From BOG-994 sp049514215 (GTDB taxonomy: Bacteria > Pseudomonadota > Gammaproteobacteria > Burkholderiales > Burkholderiaceae_D), in the NCBI GenBank assembly GCA_049514215.1, contig JBEKVI010000001.1:124001-188000 (forward strand): 64,000 nt of DNA, in the 5' to 3' direction. Of this stretch, positions 1-9,086 are shown piece after piece. Made by a program: the position numbers and the translations under genes. Below the pieces are notes generated by a model that worked only from the letters and a program-made list of their open reading frames with translations, was not told the origin of the DNA and ran no database searches. The number at the start of each line of letters is the position of its first letter. Position 1 is the stretch's first letter.

Positions 1-1
1 T

Positions 2-838
2 TGGGGCCCATTTTTTCAGACCTGGGATCTGCACGGACCGTTCCCCGCAATCCTGAACGATCCCGTGGTCGGCGAGTCGGCCCGGCGCGTCTTCAGCGAT
101 GGGCAGATGATGCTCAAGAAGGTGGTTTCGAACCGGTGGCTGACGGCGAACGGGATCGTGGCTTTCTATCCTGCAAATTCGGTCGACGATGAAGACATCG
201 AGCTCTATACCGATGACTCGCGCTCCCAGGTGGCGTTGCGCTGGTTCGGATTGCGTCAGCAGGCGATCAAACCCCAAGGAACTCCCAATCGTGCGCTTGC
301 CGACTATGTGGCGCCGCGCGAATCGGGTGTGCCCGACTATCTCGGTGCGTTTGCGGTGACAACGGGTCTGGGTGCGGATTTGCGCGCGGCCCAATTTGAA
401 GCCGAGCATGACGACTATTCTTCGATCCTAATCAAGGCGATCGCCGACCGTCTAGCCGAAGCGTTCGCGGAATTGATGCACCAACGCGTGCGCCGCGATC
501 TTTGGGGCTATGCTGCCGACGAGGCGCTCGATCAGGCCGATCTCATCGCCGAAAAGTACCGTGGCATTCGTCCGGCCCCGGGCTATCCTGCGTGTCCTGA
601 TCACACGGTCAAGTCGCCTTTGTTCGAGCTACTCGGCGCGGCCGACATCGGTATGAGCGTCACCGAGAGTTTTGCGATGCTTCCCGCATCGTCGGTCAGC
701 GGGTTTTACTTTGCCTTTCCCGAGTCGCAATATTTCGCAGTCGGTAAGATCGGTACCGATCAGCTCGAGGAACAGGCGCGGCGCCGACAGCTCGATCGGG
801 TCGATCTTGAACGCTGGCTCGCCCCGCAATTGAATTGA
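2..838 (+). CDS. metH: Methionine synthase MetH, C-terminal activation domain (partial, 5' end outside window)
   Basis: The reading frame is open from base 2, beginning WGPFFQTWDLHGRFPAIL, which matches the start of the AdoMet-binding activation domain of cobalamin-dependent methionine synthase. The family's signature RPAPGYPACPDH is present around base 570-605, where the domain contacts AdoMet. MetH makes methionine from homocysteine and methyltetrahydrofolate; this domain drives reductive methylation of inactivated cob(II)alamin. Only about 278 residues are inside the window, so the homocysteine, folate and B12 modules lie to the left. It might instead be a separately encoded C-terminal fragment, since some betaproteobacteria split MetH; the missing upstream sequence decides this. 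The frame ends in a TGA shortly after LAPQLN, the normal C-terminal end. Confidence 0.93.
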   Translation, partial: WGPFFQTWDLHGPFPAILNDPVVGESARRVFSDGQMMLKKVVSNRWLTANGIVAFYPANSVDDEDIELYTDDSRSQVALRWFGLRQQAIKPQGTPNRALADYVAPRESGVPDYLGAFAVTTGLGADLRAAQFEAEHDDYSSILIKAIADRLAEAFAELMHQRVRRDLWGYAADEALDQADLIAEKYRGIRPAPGYPACPDHTVKSPLFELLGAADIGMSVTESFAMLPASSVSGFYFAFPESQYFAVGKIGTDQLEEQARRRQLDRVDLERWLAPQLN

Positions 839-1078
839 GTCGAACGCCGATTCCGCTCAAAGCGAAGATCGAGGGCCCAACCGGGCTCGGGTTGCCGGAT
901 CGCCATTTGAAGCGCGACCTCGCGGGTCTGGTTCATGTCGGATTGGGCGACGCGCGGCCAGTAGAGTAAGCTCATCGCTATGCGCTGCTGGCTATCACCG
1001 GCCGCCTGTAGAAACTGACCTTTTCCATGCTTTGGTTGCGGCGTCGCAAATCCGCCTTTAACATCCGAAGCTGGTTTC
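839..1078. other. Intergenic region between metH and the DUF2167 gene
   Basis: This 240-base gap has no gene I can support on either strand. A minus-strand open frame crosses it, but it runs into the 3' end of metH, has no ribosome binding site and resembles no family I know. A weak AACC/GGTT inverted repeat sits near 880-895 without a T tract, so it is at best a poor terminator. Confidence 0.4.
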
Positions 1079-2977
1079 ATGTGGCGAAAGCCTATCCATA
1101 TGTTCTTGCGATCTCTGGGTGTGTTCATTCTCACCCTCGCGATGTACCCCGGCCCGAGCCTCGCGCAGTCGGATGCGATTCGATCGGAATTCGCGGCGGC
1201 CCTGCGCGATGCGCAGACCTCACAGATTCTCGGACCGAACGAAGTCAAGTTGCTCGACCAGGCGGCGCTGCAGTTGCCGCAGGATTACTCCTTCGTACCC
1301 GTGCCGGCCGCGGCCCGACTGCTCAAGGCGATGGGCAACACGCCGGATCCTCACCTCGTTGGCGTCATTTTCCCGGGGCATCAGGACAACTGGATGATGG
1401 CCATTCAGTTCGAGAAATCCGGGCACATCAAAGACGATGATGCACGGGACTGGAATGTGGATGATCTACTCAAGCGCGTCAGTGAGAGCACGGAACGCGG
1501 TGATATCGAACGGCGCAAGGAAGGATTTCCGGAGATCGAAGTTCTAGGCTGGGCCCAGAAGCCCCGCTACGATGCCACCACCCATCGCCTGGTCTGGGCG
1601 ATCGTGGCACGCGACAAGGCGTCAGCACCGGGCTCTGAGCAAGGGGTCAACTACAACACCTACGCGCTCGGCCGGGATGGATACTTCAAGCTCAATCTCG
1701 TTACCGATCTTAAGGATCTCGCAAGTCAAAAAGGTGCCGCGGATGCCATTTTGGATTCGCTGCAGTACAGCGATGGAAAGAAGTATTCTGATTTCAACCC
1801 CTCGGTGGACAAGGCGGCCGATTTCAGTGTCATGGCGCTTGTGGCGGGAATCGCGGCTAACAAGCTCGGCCTTTTGGCGGTCTTGGGCGAGGCGGCCATC
1901 GAGTACTTGAAATACATCATCACCGGCGGCGTCATTGTGCTTTTGATCCTGGGCTGGGCGATCTTTCGCAAGGTCGCTCTGCGTTCCGCGGATACGGGAG
2001 TCACCTACGACGACTTTCCGCCCACGATCGTCTCGAATCCGGCCATGGAAGAATCCACTCTGACTATGCCCACCATTCCGCAGTCGAATTGGGCTGCAGC
2101 TGCGGCGCGAGACGGGGGCCATGCGATGGGGCCGCTTGCCCCATTGAGCCCAGGCGGATCCGGGTCGCCGGTCGCATCTCCAGGGTTCCCTGCGCCTTCC
2201 CGGATAGTCGAGCCGGCCCTCTCATCGTCCCGTCCCGCACCCGCGCCCGAGCCCGTCGCAGGGGGTTCTGAAAGCGTCGCTGGGGTATCTGCGCGTGCCA
2301 CCCTCGCGAGCACCGTGAGCGCTCTGACCACACCCGCGGCCAAGACAGGCGAGTCGATCGAGAGAACCGCGTTCGCCGGGGACTCAACCTCGAGCGGCGA
2401 GGCCGGCGCGGCGGTACAGGTCGTAGGCGAGCGCGCCGGCCGGAGCATGGACCCCGCGGGAGTGCAGTCTTCCTTCACCCCCTCTACGCCAGTGTCTTCG
2501 GCCCCCGTATCCGGGGAGCCCTCAAGGGAGCCACCGCAACCCGTGGTCGTGCCGAATGCCACCCCAGTAGAGCCTGCCGCTACAGCCGAGCCCGCAACGT
2601 CCGTCTCCGAGACTATCGACACATCGGTTGAGTCGGGGGCCGAAATGGAGGACGCCGAAGAGATCGCAGCGCCCCTCATTCCGGAATCTCCCTCCTTCGT
2701 TCCCGTGACCGCCGAAGAGGCGCCTGACGTCTTCGAGCCGGAGATGGTATTTACCCCACGCGCCCCGCTTCACCCGGCGCATTCCATTCCGGCTCTCGGA
2801 TCCGAACCGATGCTCATCTTCGGCGCCGCCCCACAGCCTGCGGCGGTGCCCAGTCTCGTACGCGAGGGCTTGGCCGTTGACCCGGTCGCACCGGCAAAGG
2901 AAGCCCCCGTTGGCGCGCCTGCCTTGGAATCGGAGCCAAAGCAGGCGGAAGAGATTCCGAAGATCTCGCGTGAGTGA
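1079..2977 (+). CDS. DUF2167 family membrane protein with long Pro/Ala-rich C-terminal tail
   Basis: A 632-residue protein. An N-terminal signal segment (about residues 8-29, ending near SLAQS) is followed by a globular domain with DUF2167 features: PVPAAARLLKAMGN, a central WAQKPRYD segment, and a VNYNTYALGRDGYFKLNLV stretch. One transmembrane helix lies at about residues 280-297 (GGVIVLLILGWAIF). DUF2167 proteins I know of end soon after this helix, at roughly 300 residues. Here about 330 more residues follow, very rich in Pro, Ala, Ser, Glu and Val and without evident fold. Function of the family is unknown; a periplasmic domain anchored by the helix is expected, which would put the tail in the cytoplasm. 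An alternative ATG at 1100 would shorten the signal peptide. Confidence 0.75.
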   Translation: MWRKPIHMFLRSLGVFILTLAMYPGPSLAQSDAIRSEFAAALRDAQTSQILGPNEVKLLDQAALQLPQDYSFVPVPAAARLLKAMGNTPDPHLVGVIFPGHQDNWMMAIQFEKSGHIKDDDARDWNVDDLLKRVSESTERGDIERRKEGFPEIEVLGWAQKPRYDATTHRLVWAIVARDKASAPGSEQGVNYNTYALGRDGYFKLNLVTDLKDLASQKGAADAILDSLQYSDGKKYSDFNPSVDKAADFSVMALVAGIAANKLGLLAVLGEAAIEYLKYIITGGVIVLLILGWAIFRKVALRSADTGVTYDDFPPTIVSNPAMEESTLTMPTIPQSNWAAAAARDGGHAMGPLAPLSPGGSGSPVASPGFPAPSRIVEPALSSSRPAPAPEPVAGGSESVAGVSARATLASTVSALTTPAAKTGESIERTAFAGDSTSSGEAGAAVQVVGERAGRSMDPAGVQSSFTPSTPVSSAPVSGEPSREPPQPVVVPNATPVEPAATAEPATSVSETIDTSVESGAEMEDAEEIAAPLIPESPSFVPVTAEEAPDVFEPEMVFTPRAPLHPAHSIPALGSEPMLIFGAAPQPAAVPSLVREGLAVDPVAPAKEAPVGAPALESEPKQAEEIPKISRE

Positions 2978-3019
2978 GTCGTCTCGGGTCCATTGATTCT
3001 CCAGCGTAGAACCGTAGTC

Positions 3020-4135
3020 ATGTCCCCGATCGAGCGGTTACGCCGCCAAACCGTCGCCCGATCTCTGTTCGAAGCGACGGACCTGGCCGAGGGCCTCCGC
3101 CGGCTGGGTTTCGTCCAGGCGGATCCGATAAGGGCCCCCGCGAGAGCCCAGGATCTGATCCTTCGACAGCGCGTCGCAAACTACCGCGCGGGCGACCTCG
3201 AAGCCCAGTTCGAGGCGCTTTCCGTTGCCGAGGATATGTTGCACGTTTACGGCTTTCTGCCCAGGGAGCATCTGCGTCTGCTTCATCCGCGCAACCGGAA
3301 CCGGATCTGGTCTGTCGAAACGGAGCATCCGCACCTGCGTCGTGCGATCCTTGCGCACCTTGCAACGAACGGACCCACGCACCCGCGCAGCTTGCAGCAG
3401 GTTCTCGGCAAGGCGTCCGTTAAAAATGGCTGGGGCGGCAATTCCGCAGCCACCACCCGAATGTTGGAAGCACTTCACTACGAGGGGCGGCTTGCGGTCG
3501 TGCGCCGCGAAGGGGGCATTCGCATCTATGGGCCGAGCGAGCGCCAGAAGGCGGAACTCAACCCCACCGAGCGTGCGCGCGGACTGATCTTGCTTCTCGC
3601 CCATCTCTATGCGCCCCTGCCGCTGCCCAGCCTGCGCGAACTATTGTCCGCTTTGGGCGATCGCGCGCCTGAGACGGTTGACCTTCGCACTCTGCTGGAA
3701 AAACTGATCAAGCGAAAGCATCTGCACGTGCAATCGGTGGATGGCATCCCCTACGTGTGGCCTGTCTTCGATACGGTCGACGACGAGATCCCAGATCGAG
3801 TGGCGCTTCTTGCCCCCTTCGATCCCATCGTCTGGGATCGACGTCGCTTTGAGCACCTGTGGGGCTGGCGCTACCGCTTCGAAGCCTATACGCCTGCGGC
3901 CCGGCGTCAGTTCGGCTACTATGCCCTTCCGGTACTGTGGCGCGCGGCCATCGTTGGCTGGGCCAACCTGCGCTGGGATGGAACCAGTCTTCACGCGCAA
4001 CTGAGCTACGTCGGCACTCCCCCCCGCGGGCGTGGCTACCAGCGGGCCCTGGATCTTGAACTCGCGCGCATGCAAGAGTTCCTTCAGGTCAAGGACGCAT
4101 CCGGTAGTGACCTCGAACAAAGCGGCCGCGCTTGA
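3020..4135 (+). CDS. ycaQ: Winged-helix DNA glycosylase, YcaQ/AlkX-AlkZ family
   Basis: A 371-residue protein of the HTH_42 family, which includes E. coli YcaQ (AlkX), a glycosylase that removes alkylated bases and unhooks interstrand crosslinks. The sequence LGFVQADPIRAPARAQDLIL contains the Q-x-D pair (Q33, D35) typical of the YcaQ/AlkX branch, rather than the Q-x-Q of the Streptomyces AlkZ branch. Winged-helix repeats follow, with the C-terminal WGWRYRFEAY and ALPVLWRAAIVGWANL segments also seen in the family. I chose ATG 3020; a start at 2993 adds nine residues of little conservation. The next gene begins so close (possible TTG start overlapping this stop) that cotranscription with the aminotransferase is likely. 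Substrate specificity is inferred from the motif only. Confidence 0.78.
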   Translation: MSPIERLRRQTVARSLFEATDLAEGLRRLGFVQADPIRAPARAQDLILRQRVANYRAGDLEAQFEALSVAEDMLHVYGFLPREHLRLLHPRNRNRIWSVETEHPHLRRAILAHLATNGPTHPRSLQQVLGKASVKNGWGGNSAATTRMLEALHYEGRLAVVRREGGIRIYGPSERQKAELNPTERARGLILLLAHLYAPLPLPSLRELLSALGDRAPETVDLRTLLEKLIKRKHLHVQSVDGIPYVWPVFDTVDDEIPDRVALLAPFDPIVWDRRRFEHLWGWRYRFEAYTPAARRQFGYYALPVLWRAAIVGWANLRWDGTSLHAQLSYVGTPPRGRGYQRALDLELARMQEFLQVKDASGSDLEQSGRA

Positions 4136-4188
4136 GCGAAGTCGATTCTGCTAAGCTCCTAGTGGCTTTACGACCTTCGAAAGATGCT

Positions 4189-5406
4189 ATGTCCTACCCC
4201 ATGCCTGTTCAAGCGCGTCGCGAAGTCCTCCAGCTGGGGGCCTCGAAAATTCGGGAAGTAGCCAATACCGGTATCGGCCGCGAAGACGTACTGCCGTTCT
4301 GGTTCGGCGAGCCCGATGCCGTGACGCCCGAGTTCATCCGGGAGGCCGGGATTGCGGCACTGCGTGCCGGCGAGACGTTCTATACCTCGAATCTGGGGAT
4401 TCCGGCCCTGCGCGAATCACTCTCGCGGTATCTTTCGGGATTGCACGGGCCTGTCGATGTCGATCGCATCGCAGTCACAAGTTCAGGTGTCTCTGCGCTC
4501 ATGATCGCGGGCCAGACCCTGTTTTCACCCGGTGACCGGGTGGTCGTTGTGACTCCGGTGTGGCCCAATCTGACGGAGGGCCCGCGCATCCTCGGAGCCG
4601 AAGTCGTCCGCGTGGGCCTGGATTGCGAGGCAGGTCATTGGCAGCTCGACCTGCAGCGACTGCTCGATGCGCTAACCCCCAAGACCCGGGCCTTGGTCGT
4701 GAACTCGCCCAACAATCCTACCGGATGGGTGATCGAACGCGAACAGCAACTCGCGATCATCGAACGTTGTCGTCGCCTGGGCATCTGGATCATCGCCGAC
4801 GATGTCTACGAACGGCTGATCTATGAACCCACCGGATCGGGTCCACGCTGCGCCGCGTCGTTTCTCGACGTATGCTCTCCTGAAGATCGCATCATCTCCA
4901 CCAACAGTTTCTCGAAGTCTTGGCTCATGACCGGTTGGAGGCTGGGCTGGCTGGTCTCTCCGCGGGGCGCCGATGGCGCAACGCTCCTCGGTGAGTTCGG
5001 TAAGCTCATCGAATACAACACCTCCTGCGCTCCCGGCTTCGTGCAAAGCGCCGCAGTGGTGGCCATCGAGCAAGGCGCCGCGATCATCGAGCAGACGGCC
5101 CGTCGCTATCAGGTCGCACGCGACTACCTGTGTGATCGACTCGCGCAGTTGCCTCAAACGGCGATCGCGCGCCCTCAAGGCGCGATGTACCTTTTTTTCA
5201 AGCTCGACAGCGAACTTGACTCACTCACGCTTTGCAAGCGCCTCGTGGTTGAGGCTGGGCTTGGATTGGCTCCGGGTTCCGCCTTCGGAGCCGAGGGCGA
5301 AGGCTACGTACGGTGGTGCATCGCCAGCAGCATTGAAAGACTTGAGGCAGGCGTCAAGCGCCTCGAGGCTTTTTTGGCCAACTCACGAGAGCGCAGCGCC
5401 GCCTAG
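4189..5406 (+). CDS. Pyridoxal-phosphate aminotransferase, class I/II
   Basis: A fold-type I aminotransferase of about 405 residues from ATG 4189. Visible signatures are VNSPNNPTGWV (substrate carboxylate and PLP contacts), IADDVYERLIYE (Asp holding the PLP ring nitrogen) and SFSKSWLMTGWRLGW (Schiff-base lysine). The overall pattern is that of aspartate/aromatic or valine-pyruvate type enzymes; the substrate cannot be told from these motifs. A TTG at 4132, overlapping the stop of the upstream gene, would add 19 residues; the ATG at 4189 matches the usual family N-terminus better. The 3' end overlaps the convergent DUF1840 gene by four bases. Confidence 0.85.
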   Translation: MSYPMPVQARREVLQLGASKIREVANTGIGREDVLPFWFGEPDAVTPEFIREAGIAALRAGETFYTSNLGIPALRESLSRYLSGLHGPVDVDRIAVTSSGVSALMIAGQTLFSPGDRVVVVTPVWPNLTEGPRILGAEVVRVGLDCEAGHWQLDLQRLLDALTPKTRALVVNSPNNPTGWVIEREQQLAIIERCRRLGIWIIADDVYERLIYEPTGSGPRCAASFLDVCSPEDRIISTNSFSKSWLMTGWRLGWLVSPRGADGATLLGEFGKLIEYNTSCAPGFVQSAAVVAIEQGAAIIEQTARRYQVARDYLCDRLAQLPQTAIARPQGAMYLFFKLDSELDSLTLCKRLVVEAGLGLAPGSAFGAEGEGYVRWCIASSIERLEAGVKRLEAFLANSRERSAA

Positions 5407-5723
5407 ACTCCCCAGACCACGTCCTGCTGTTTGCGCGCGGCGCGCTCGAATAGCTCGATCAAGGGATAGGCGCGCTGTGCCAGACCCACCTTGGGCGCTC
5501 CTTGCGCGTCATCGACATCAGATCGATTCCGGGCGGCGTCGCGGGCAGCATCGGCCGCTGCCTTCAGGCGTGCCAGCGCGTCGGGGACCTGGTCGGCCGT
5601 CACGATCCCGGATGGCGCAGTCGACGGCTCTAAGGTCTTGCCAATCACGGAGAGGATCTGCTCGGCGTGTTCGGAGAACATCTGGACATCGCCAGACCCT
5701 TTTGACTTGAAGGTAATGAGCAT
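5403..5723 (-). CDS. DUF1840 family small protein
   Basis: A 106-residue protein starting MLITFKSKGSGDVQMF and ending near QQDVVWGV. This start and end pattern is that of the DUF1840 family of betaproteobacteria and relatives. No membrane segment or signal peptide is visible; the middle (residues 45-75) is Ala-rich and helical. The open frame extends upstream of ATG 5723, but that part overlaps the hydrolase gene in another frame and is not conserved-looking. The start codon lies four bases after the hydrolase stop, so the two are cotranscribed. Function unknown. Confidence 0.75.
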   Translation of the reverse strand: MLITFKSKGSGDVQMFSEHAEQILSVIGKTLEPSTAPSGIVTADQVPDALARLKAAADAARDAARNRSDVDDAQGAPKVGLAQRAYPLIELFERAARKQQDVVWGV

Positions 5724-5727
5724 GTGA

Positions 5728-6570
5728 TTAGCCCGCCATGTGCTGGTCCAGCCACACCGTGAGGTCTTCGAGCGCGCGCGCGCGCCGGTCGGCTGATTCG
5801 TTAAAAACCTCGTGATACGAGTCATCATACCAGCGCAAAGTTCCACCGCCCGAGGGCAGTGCTTCGAAGAACTGGCGTGAACCCTCCGGCGGCACGAGCC
5901 GATCCGCACCGGCGACCAAAAGCAATACGGGAATGGAAAGATGCATCGCGTTTCGTTGCACGCTGGCGATGGCCTCGAGCATGTAGTTAACCAGTCGGGG
6001 GGTCACCTTCGCGTGATTGAGGGGATCGGCCCGATAGGCTGCGACGACAGCGGCGTCGTGGGAGATTGCGGAGATGTCGAGGCCGTTACTGACCGCAAGG
6101 CGCGGCGCCAATGTCCCTGTGGCCGCCAACAGAAGCTTTTGGCCTGGCGACATCGCAAGCGCCAGTGCTGGCGAAGAAAGAATGAGACCTCGAATAGGGC
6201 TCAGGCGCGCCGTCGCGAAGTCCGCGGCCACGAGTCCTCCTAAGCTGTGTCCCAGCAAGAAAGGGGTGGTCCGCTGCTGCCTTGCAAAGTCGTCGAAGAC
6301 CAGCTTGAGGTCCGCCGTCAGATCCGATCCTGAATTCAGCGCGCCACGCGCGCCGTGTGAGCGCCCATGACCGCGGTGATCGTGGGCCCTCACGGAGACA
6401 CCATGTTTGTTCAGACGGCGCGCGACGTGAGCGTAGCGACCGGAATGCTCTCCTAGGCCATGGACGATATGCAGGGCCGCGCGTGCAGGCTCGGCCAGCC
6501 ATTCTCGATAAAAGAGGCGAGTCCCGTCGCGGGTGAGAAGTGTACCTGTCTGCTCAAGCGGTGAGTTCAT
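5728..6570 (-). CDS. Alpha/beta hydrolase, monoacylglycerol lipase / lysophospholipase type
   Basis: About 280 residues with the serine-hydrolase fold. The nucleophile elbow is FLLGHSLGGLVA, the oxyanion region is HIVHGLGEHSGRYAHVA, and RAHDHRGHGRSHG is the strand-4 motif typical of the monoacylglycerol lipase and PldB-like subfamily. The catalytic Asp is expected in VAGADRLVPPEGS and the His in YDDSYHEVFNE, both present. No signal peptide is visible, so it is probably cytoplasmic. I chose ATG 6570; a TTG at 6597 is possible. It is the first gene of a two-gene unit with the DUF1840 protein. The natural substrate is unknown. Confidence 0.88.
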   Translation of the reverse strand: MNSPLEQTGTLLTRDGTRLFYREWLAEPARAALHIVHGLGEHSGRYAHVARRLNKHGVSVRAHDHRGHGRSHGARGALNSGSDLTADLKLVFDDFARQQRTTPFLLGHSLGGLVAADFATARLSPIRGLILSSPALALAMSPGQKLLLAATGTLAPRLAVSNGLDISAISHDAAVVAAYRADPLNHAKVTPRLVNYMLEAIASVQRNAMHLSIPVLLLVAGADRLVPPEGSRQFFEALPSGGGTLRWYDDSYHEVFNESADRRARALEDLTVWLDQHMAG

Positions 6571-6677
6571 GAACGGCTCTGCGACCCCATGCCACAATAT
6601 CCGGAATCAACGCGTGGGCGCTGGGTACGCCTGTTGCTGCGACCATAACCGCGTAGCGCGTGCCGGTCAATCGGAGT

Positions 6678-7283
6678 ATGGCTGTGAAATCGCTCGTCGA
6701 ACCTGCCGCGAAGTCGTCAATCGAAAAAAACCGATGCATCGTTTCGCCGCGCCTGGCGCTTTGCTGCGTCATTGTCTTTTTCTGCGCGTGCACTCCACGC
6801 TTTGACTGGCGGGACTATCGGGACGCCTCCGGTATCGTCGCGACCTTTCCCGGACGGGTTCAAAGCGCGACGCGTCCGATCGATCTCGATGGACAGGCGG
6901 TCTCCATGGCCATGCATGCGGCCCGGGTCGGTGACACCGCCTTTGTGATCGGTTCGGCCACATTGGCCAGCTCTGATCCCAACGCCCAAGCGCGGGCCTT
7001 GGATGCCATTGCGCGCGCGCTGGTGCAGAACATCTCAGGAGAGCTTCGCAAGGACGAGCCGATGGCGATACCCGCCGTACTCGCCAGTGAACCGGCGATT
7101 CCCGCGCGCGCGTTGGAGGTCTTTGGTACGCACGCGGGACAACCCCTGCACATGGTCGCTTGGATCGCCGGGCGCGGTGACCGTGTCTACCAGATCCTCG
7201 TCGTGGGGCCCGTGAAAGATCTCGAGAGCGCCGATGGGCGGGACGCGACGGATACCTTCATGGGTTCGGTCCGGCTGCCTTGA
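6678..7283 (+). CDS. Small putative lipoprotein of unknown function
   Basis: About 201 residues from ATG 6678, which has a GGAG close upstream; a GTG at 6660 is an alternative. The N-terminus has a basic stretch, then a hydrophobic segment (LALCCVIVFFCACTP) with a cysteine where a lipobox would be, although the lipobox fit is imperfect. The mature part contains GIVATFPGRVQSATRPIDLDG and RVYQILVVGPVKDL, a pattern I have the impression of having seen in uncharacterised Burkholderiales proteins but cannot name. It reads away from the hydrolase gene and converges on the MFS transporter. Function unknown; envelope location is inferred. Confidence 0.65.
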   Translation: MAVKSLVEPAAKSSIEKNRCIVSPRLALCCVIVFFCACTPRFDWRDYRDASGIVATFPGRVQSATRPIDLDGQAVSMAMHAARVGDTAFVIGSATLASSDPNAQARALDAIARALVQNISGELRKDEPMAIPAVLASEPAIPARALEVFGTHAGQPLHMVAWIAGRGDRVYQILVVGPVKDLESADGRDATDTFMGSVRLP

Positions 7284-7314
7284 TCGGCTCCAGCGACCCT
7301 GACCTTTTCGTGCA

Positions 7315-8910
7315 TCAGCGCGGATCGATCGGCGGCAGGCGTCGGGCGAGAAGCGCAGCGACAACGCACAGGAGCACGGACAGGCCCAAGGCGGTGTGCA
7401 CGCCCTCGATAAGAGCGTGACGTGCTTGCAGGAGCAGCCCATCAAACTGCGCAGCGAACCCGAGCGCCGCCGCGCTGCTTTGGGCATGAGCCTGGTCGAG
7501 ATGACTGATAAGGATCTGCGGATCGGAAAAGAAATGAGCCAGGTTCGTGCCCTCGACCCCGCTTGTGACGAGACTTTTCGCGACGCCTCGCTGGTAGATC
7601 GCGTTGACGATGACGCCGGCTAAGGCTGCACCGACCATACTGCCCAGCATGCGCAAGGTCTGGACCAGGGCCGATGCGATGCCAACGTCGCGACGCTCTA
7701 CGGCGGCTTGCATCTGGATCGTCAGATTGGGCAGCTGGAAACCCAGGCCGGTTCCCGCCAGGGCGAGGGCACACGCGATCCAGCCCGTCGCCCTTCCGGG
7801 CTCAATCGCCATGACCGCAAGGCATCCCGTTGTGAACAAAATGATCCCTACGCCGAGCAATCGATGTGCCCGGCGAATGCGGCCATACAGGCGCCCGTTG
7901 ACGATGCTGCCTACGCTGATGAACACGACCAAAGGCGAGACCACAATGCCCGAGGCGTTGGGAGAAAGCCCGAATCCCGCCTGTAGCAGGAGCGGCGCGT
8001 AAAAGATGAGGGTAAACATGGCCCACCCACTAAACGCCGCGATGATCGCAAGTAGCCGCACGGCCTGAAGATCGAACAGCCGCAGGGGAAGAATCGGCTG
8101 CGCGGCACGGCGCTCGGCCCGGATGAACTGCCAGAAGATGAGCGACGCGAGAGCGCATGGCAGCCAGAAGCCGGGACGCAATAGGGCCTCCCAGGAGGAC
8201 CCCGCGCCTTCTTCCAGCGCCAAAAGAAAACCGCCAATCGAGCCCGCAAGCAGCAGGGCGCCGGCCCAATCGAGGGAGGTCCCGGTCTCACGATGACCGG
8301 GGGTGTGAGGCAGGAACCTTCCAACGACCGCGACTGCGGCGATCCCCAGGGGCAAGTTCACGTAGAACACGGCCCTCCAGCCCCAATGTTCGGTGAGCCA
8401 CCCACCCAAAGAGGGTCCAATTGCATTGGCCAGCCCGAAAGCCGAGGAGAGCATCGCTTGCCACTTGATGCGTCTTAGCTGGTCGGGGAAGATGTCCGCC
8501 GTGGCTGCGAACGCCGTTCCGACGAGCATGCCTCCGCCGATCCCCTGCAGGGCACGCGCGAGCACCAGCTCGAGCATGGATTGGGCCAATCCGCACAAGG
8601 CCGATGCGCCGGTGAAAATGACGATCGAGGCGAGCACGAAGCGCTTGCGACCGAAGAGGTCTCCCATGCGACCCATGATGGGCACAAAAATCGAAGACAG
8701 GAGCAGGTAGGCCGTGGCTACCCAGGAATAGAGGGCGAATCCCTTCAACTCGGCCACGATAACCGGCAGTGCCGTTCCGACCACGGTCTGGTCGAAGGCC
8801 ACGAGCATGGTGACCAGGCATACGCCCAGCATGGCCGCAAAAGCCTCGGCACCCTGCAATCCGGACAAGCGCGCCGGGGGTGTCGTAGAAACGGGAGGGG
8901 ATTCGCTCAC
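7315..8910 (-). CDS. MFS multidrug exporter, DHA2 (EmrB/QacA) family
   Basis: About 532 residues with some 14 hydrophobic helices, the layout of the DHA2 drug:H+ antiporters. Motif A appears as GRMGDLFGRKRFV, motif D1 as LVAFDQTVVGTALPVI near the first helix, and motif C as a glycine/proline-rich helix (GLANAIGPSLGGWL). I place the start at GTG 8910 (MSESPPVSTT in translation); the open frame runs further upstream, but that stretch is Arg-rich and unlike a membrane protein N-terminus. No adjacent membrane-fusion partner such as EmrA is seen, so it probably works as a single-component exporter. The substrate is not predictable. Confidence 0.9.
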   Translation of the reverse strand: MSESPPVSTTPPARLSGLQGAEAFAAMLGVCLVTMLVAFDQTVVGTALPVIVAELKGFALYSWVATAYLLLSSIFVPIMGRMGDLFGRKRFVLASIVIFTGASALCGLAQSMLELVLARALQGIGGGMLVGTAFAATADIFPDQLRRIKWQAMLSSAFGLANAIGPSLGGWLTEHWGWRAVFYVNLPLGIAAVAVVGRFLPHTPGHRETGTSLDWAGALLLAGSIGGFLLALEEGAGSSWEALLRPGFWLPCALASLIFWQFIRAERRAAQPILPLRLFDLQAVRLLAIIAAFSGWAMFTLIFYAPLLLQAGFGLSPNASGIVVSPLVVFISVGSIVNGRLYGRIRRAHRLLGVGIILFTTGCLAVMAIEPGRATGWIACALALAGTGLGFQLPNLTIQMQAAVERRDVGIASALVQTLRMLGSMVGAALAGVIVNAIYQRGVAKSLVTSGVEGTNLAHFFSDPQILISHLDQAHAQSSAAALGFAAQFDGLLLQARHALIEGVHTALGLSVLLCVVAALLARRLPPIDPR

Positions 8911-9086
8911 AAGGACGCGTCGTTTTGGGACGCAGCGCCGTAAAAAGGCTTGTATCCTACGCCATTCCGGAAGTCGACGGCGCGTGAACCATGGCTGCTG
9001 TGGCCGGTCTGACTGACGAGAACAAGAGCTCTGACCTGGTCGCGGGTGCGCCGCAGCGACGGTAGTGTAGGCCCTCAAACTGATCC

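Noticed and set aside
760..1248. A minus-strand frame across the metH-DUF2167 gap, with a plausible-looking core
   Set aside because: It ends inside metH, begins inside the DUF2167 signal peptide region and has no family match. It may be a decayed remnant, but the evidence is too thin to call a gene.
6554..6793. An 80-codon minus-strand frame between the hydrolase and the lipoprotein gene
   Set aside because: It overlaps the start of the plus-strand lipoprotein gene and the hydrolase N-terminus; it has no ribosome binding site or similarity I recognise.
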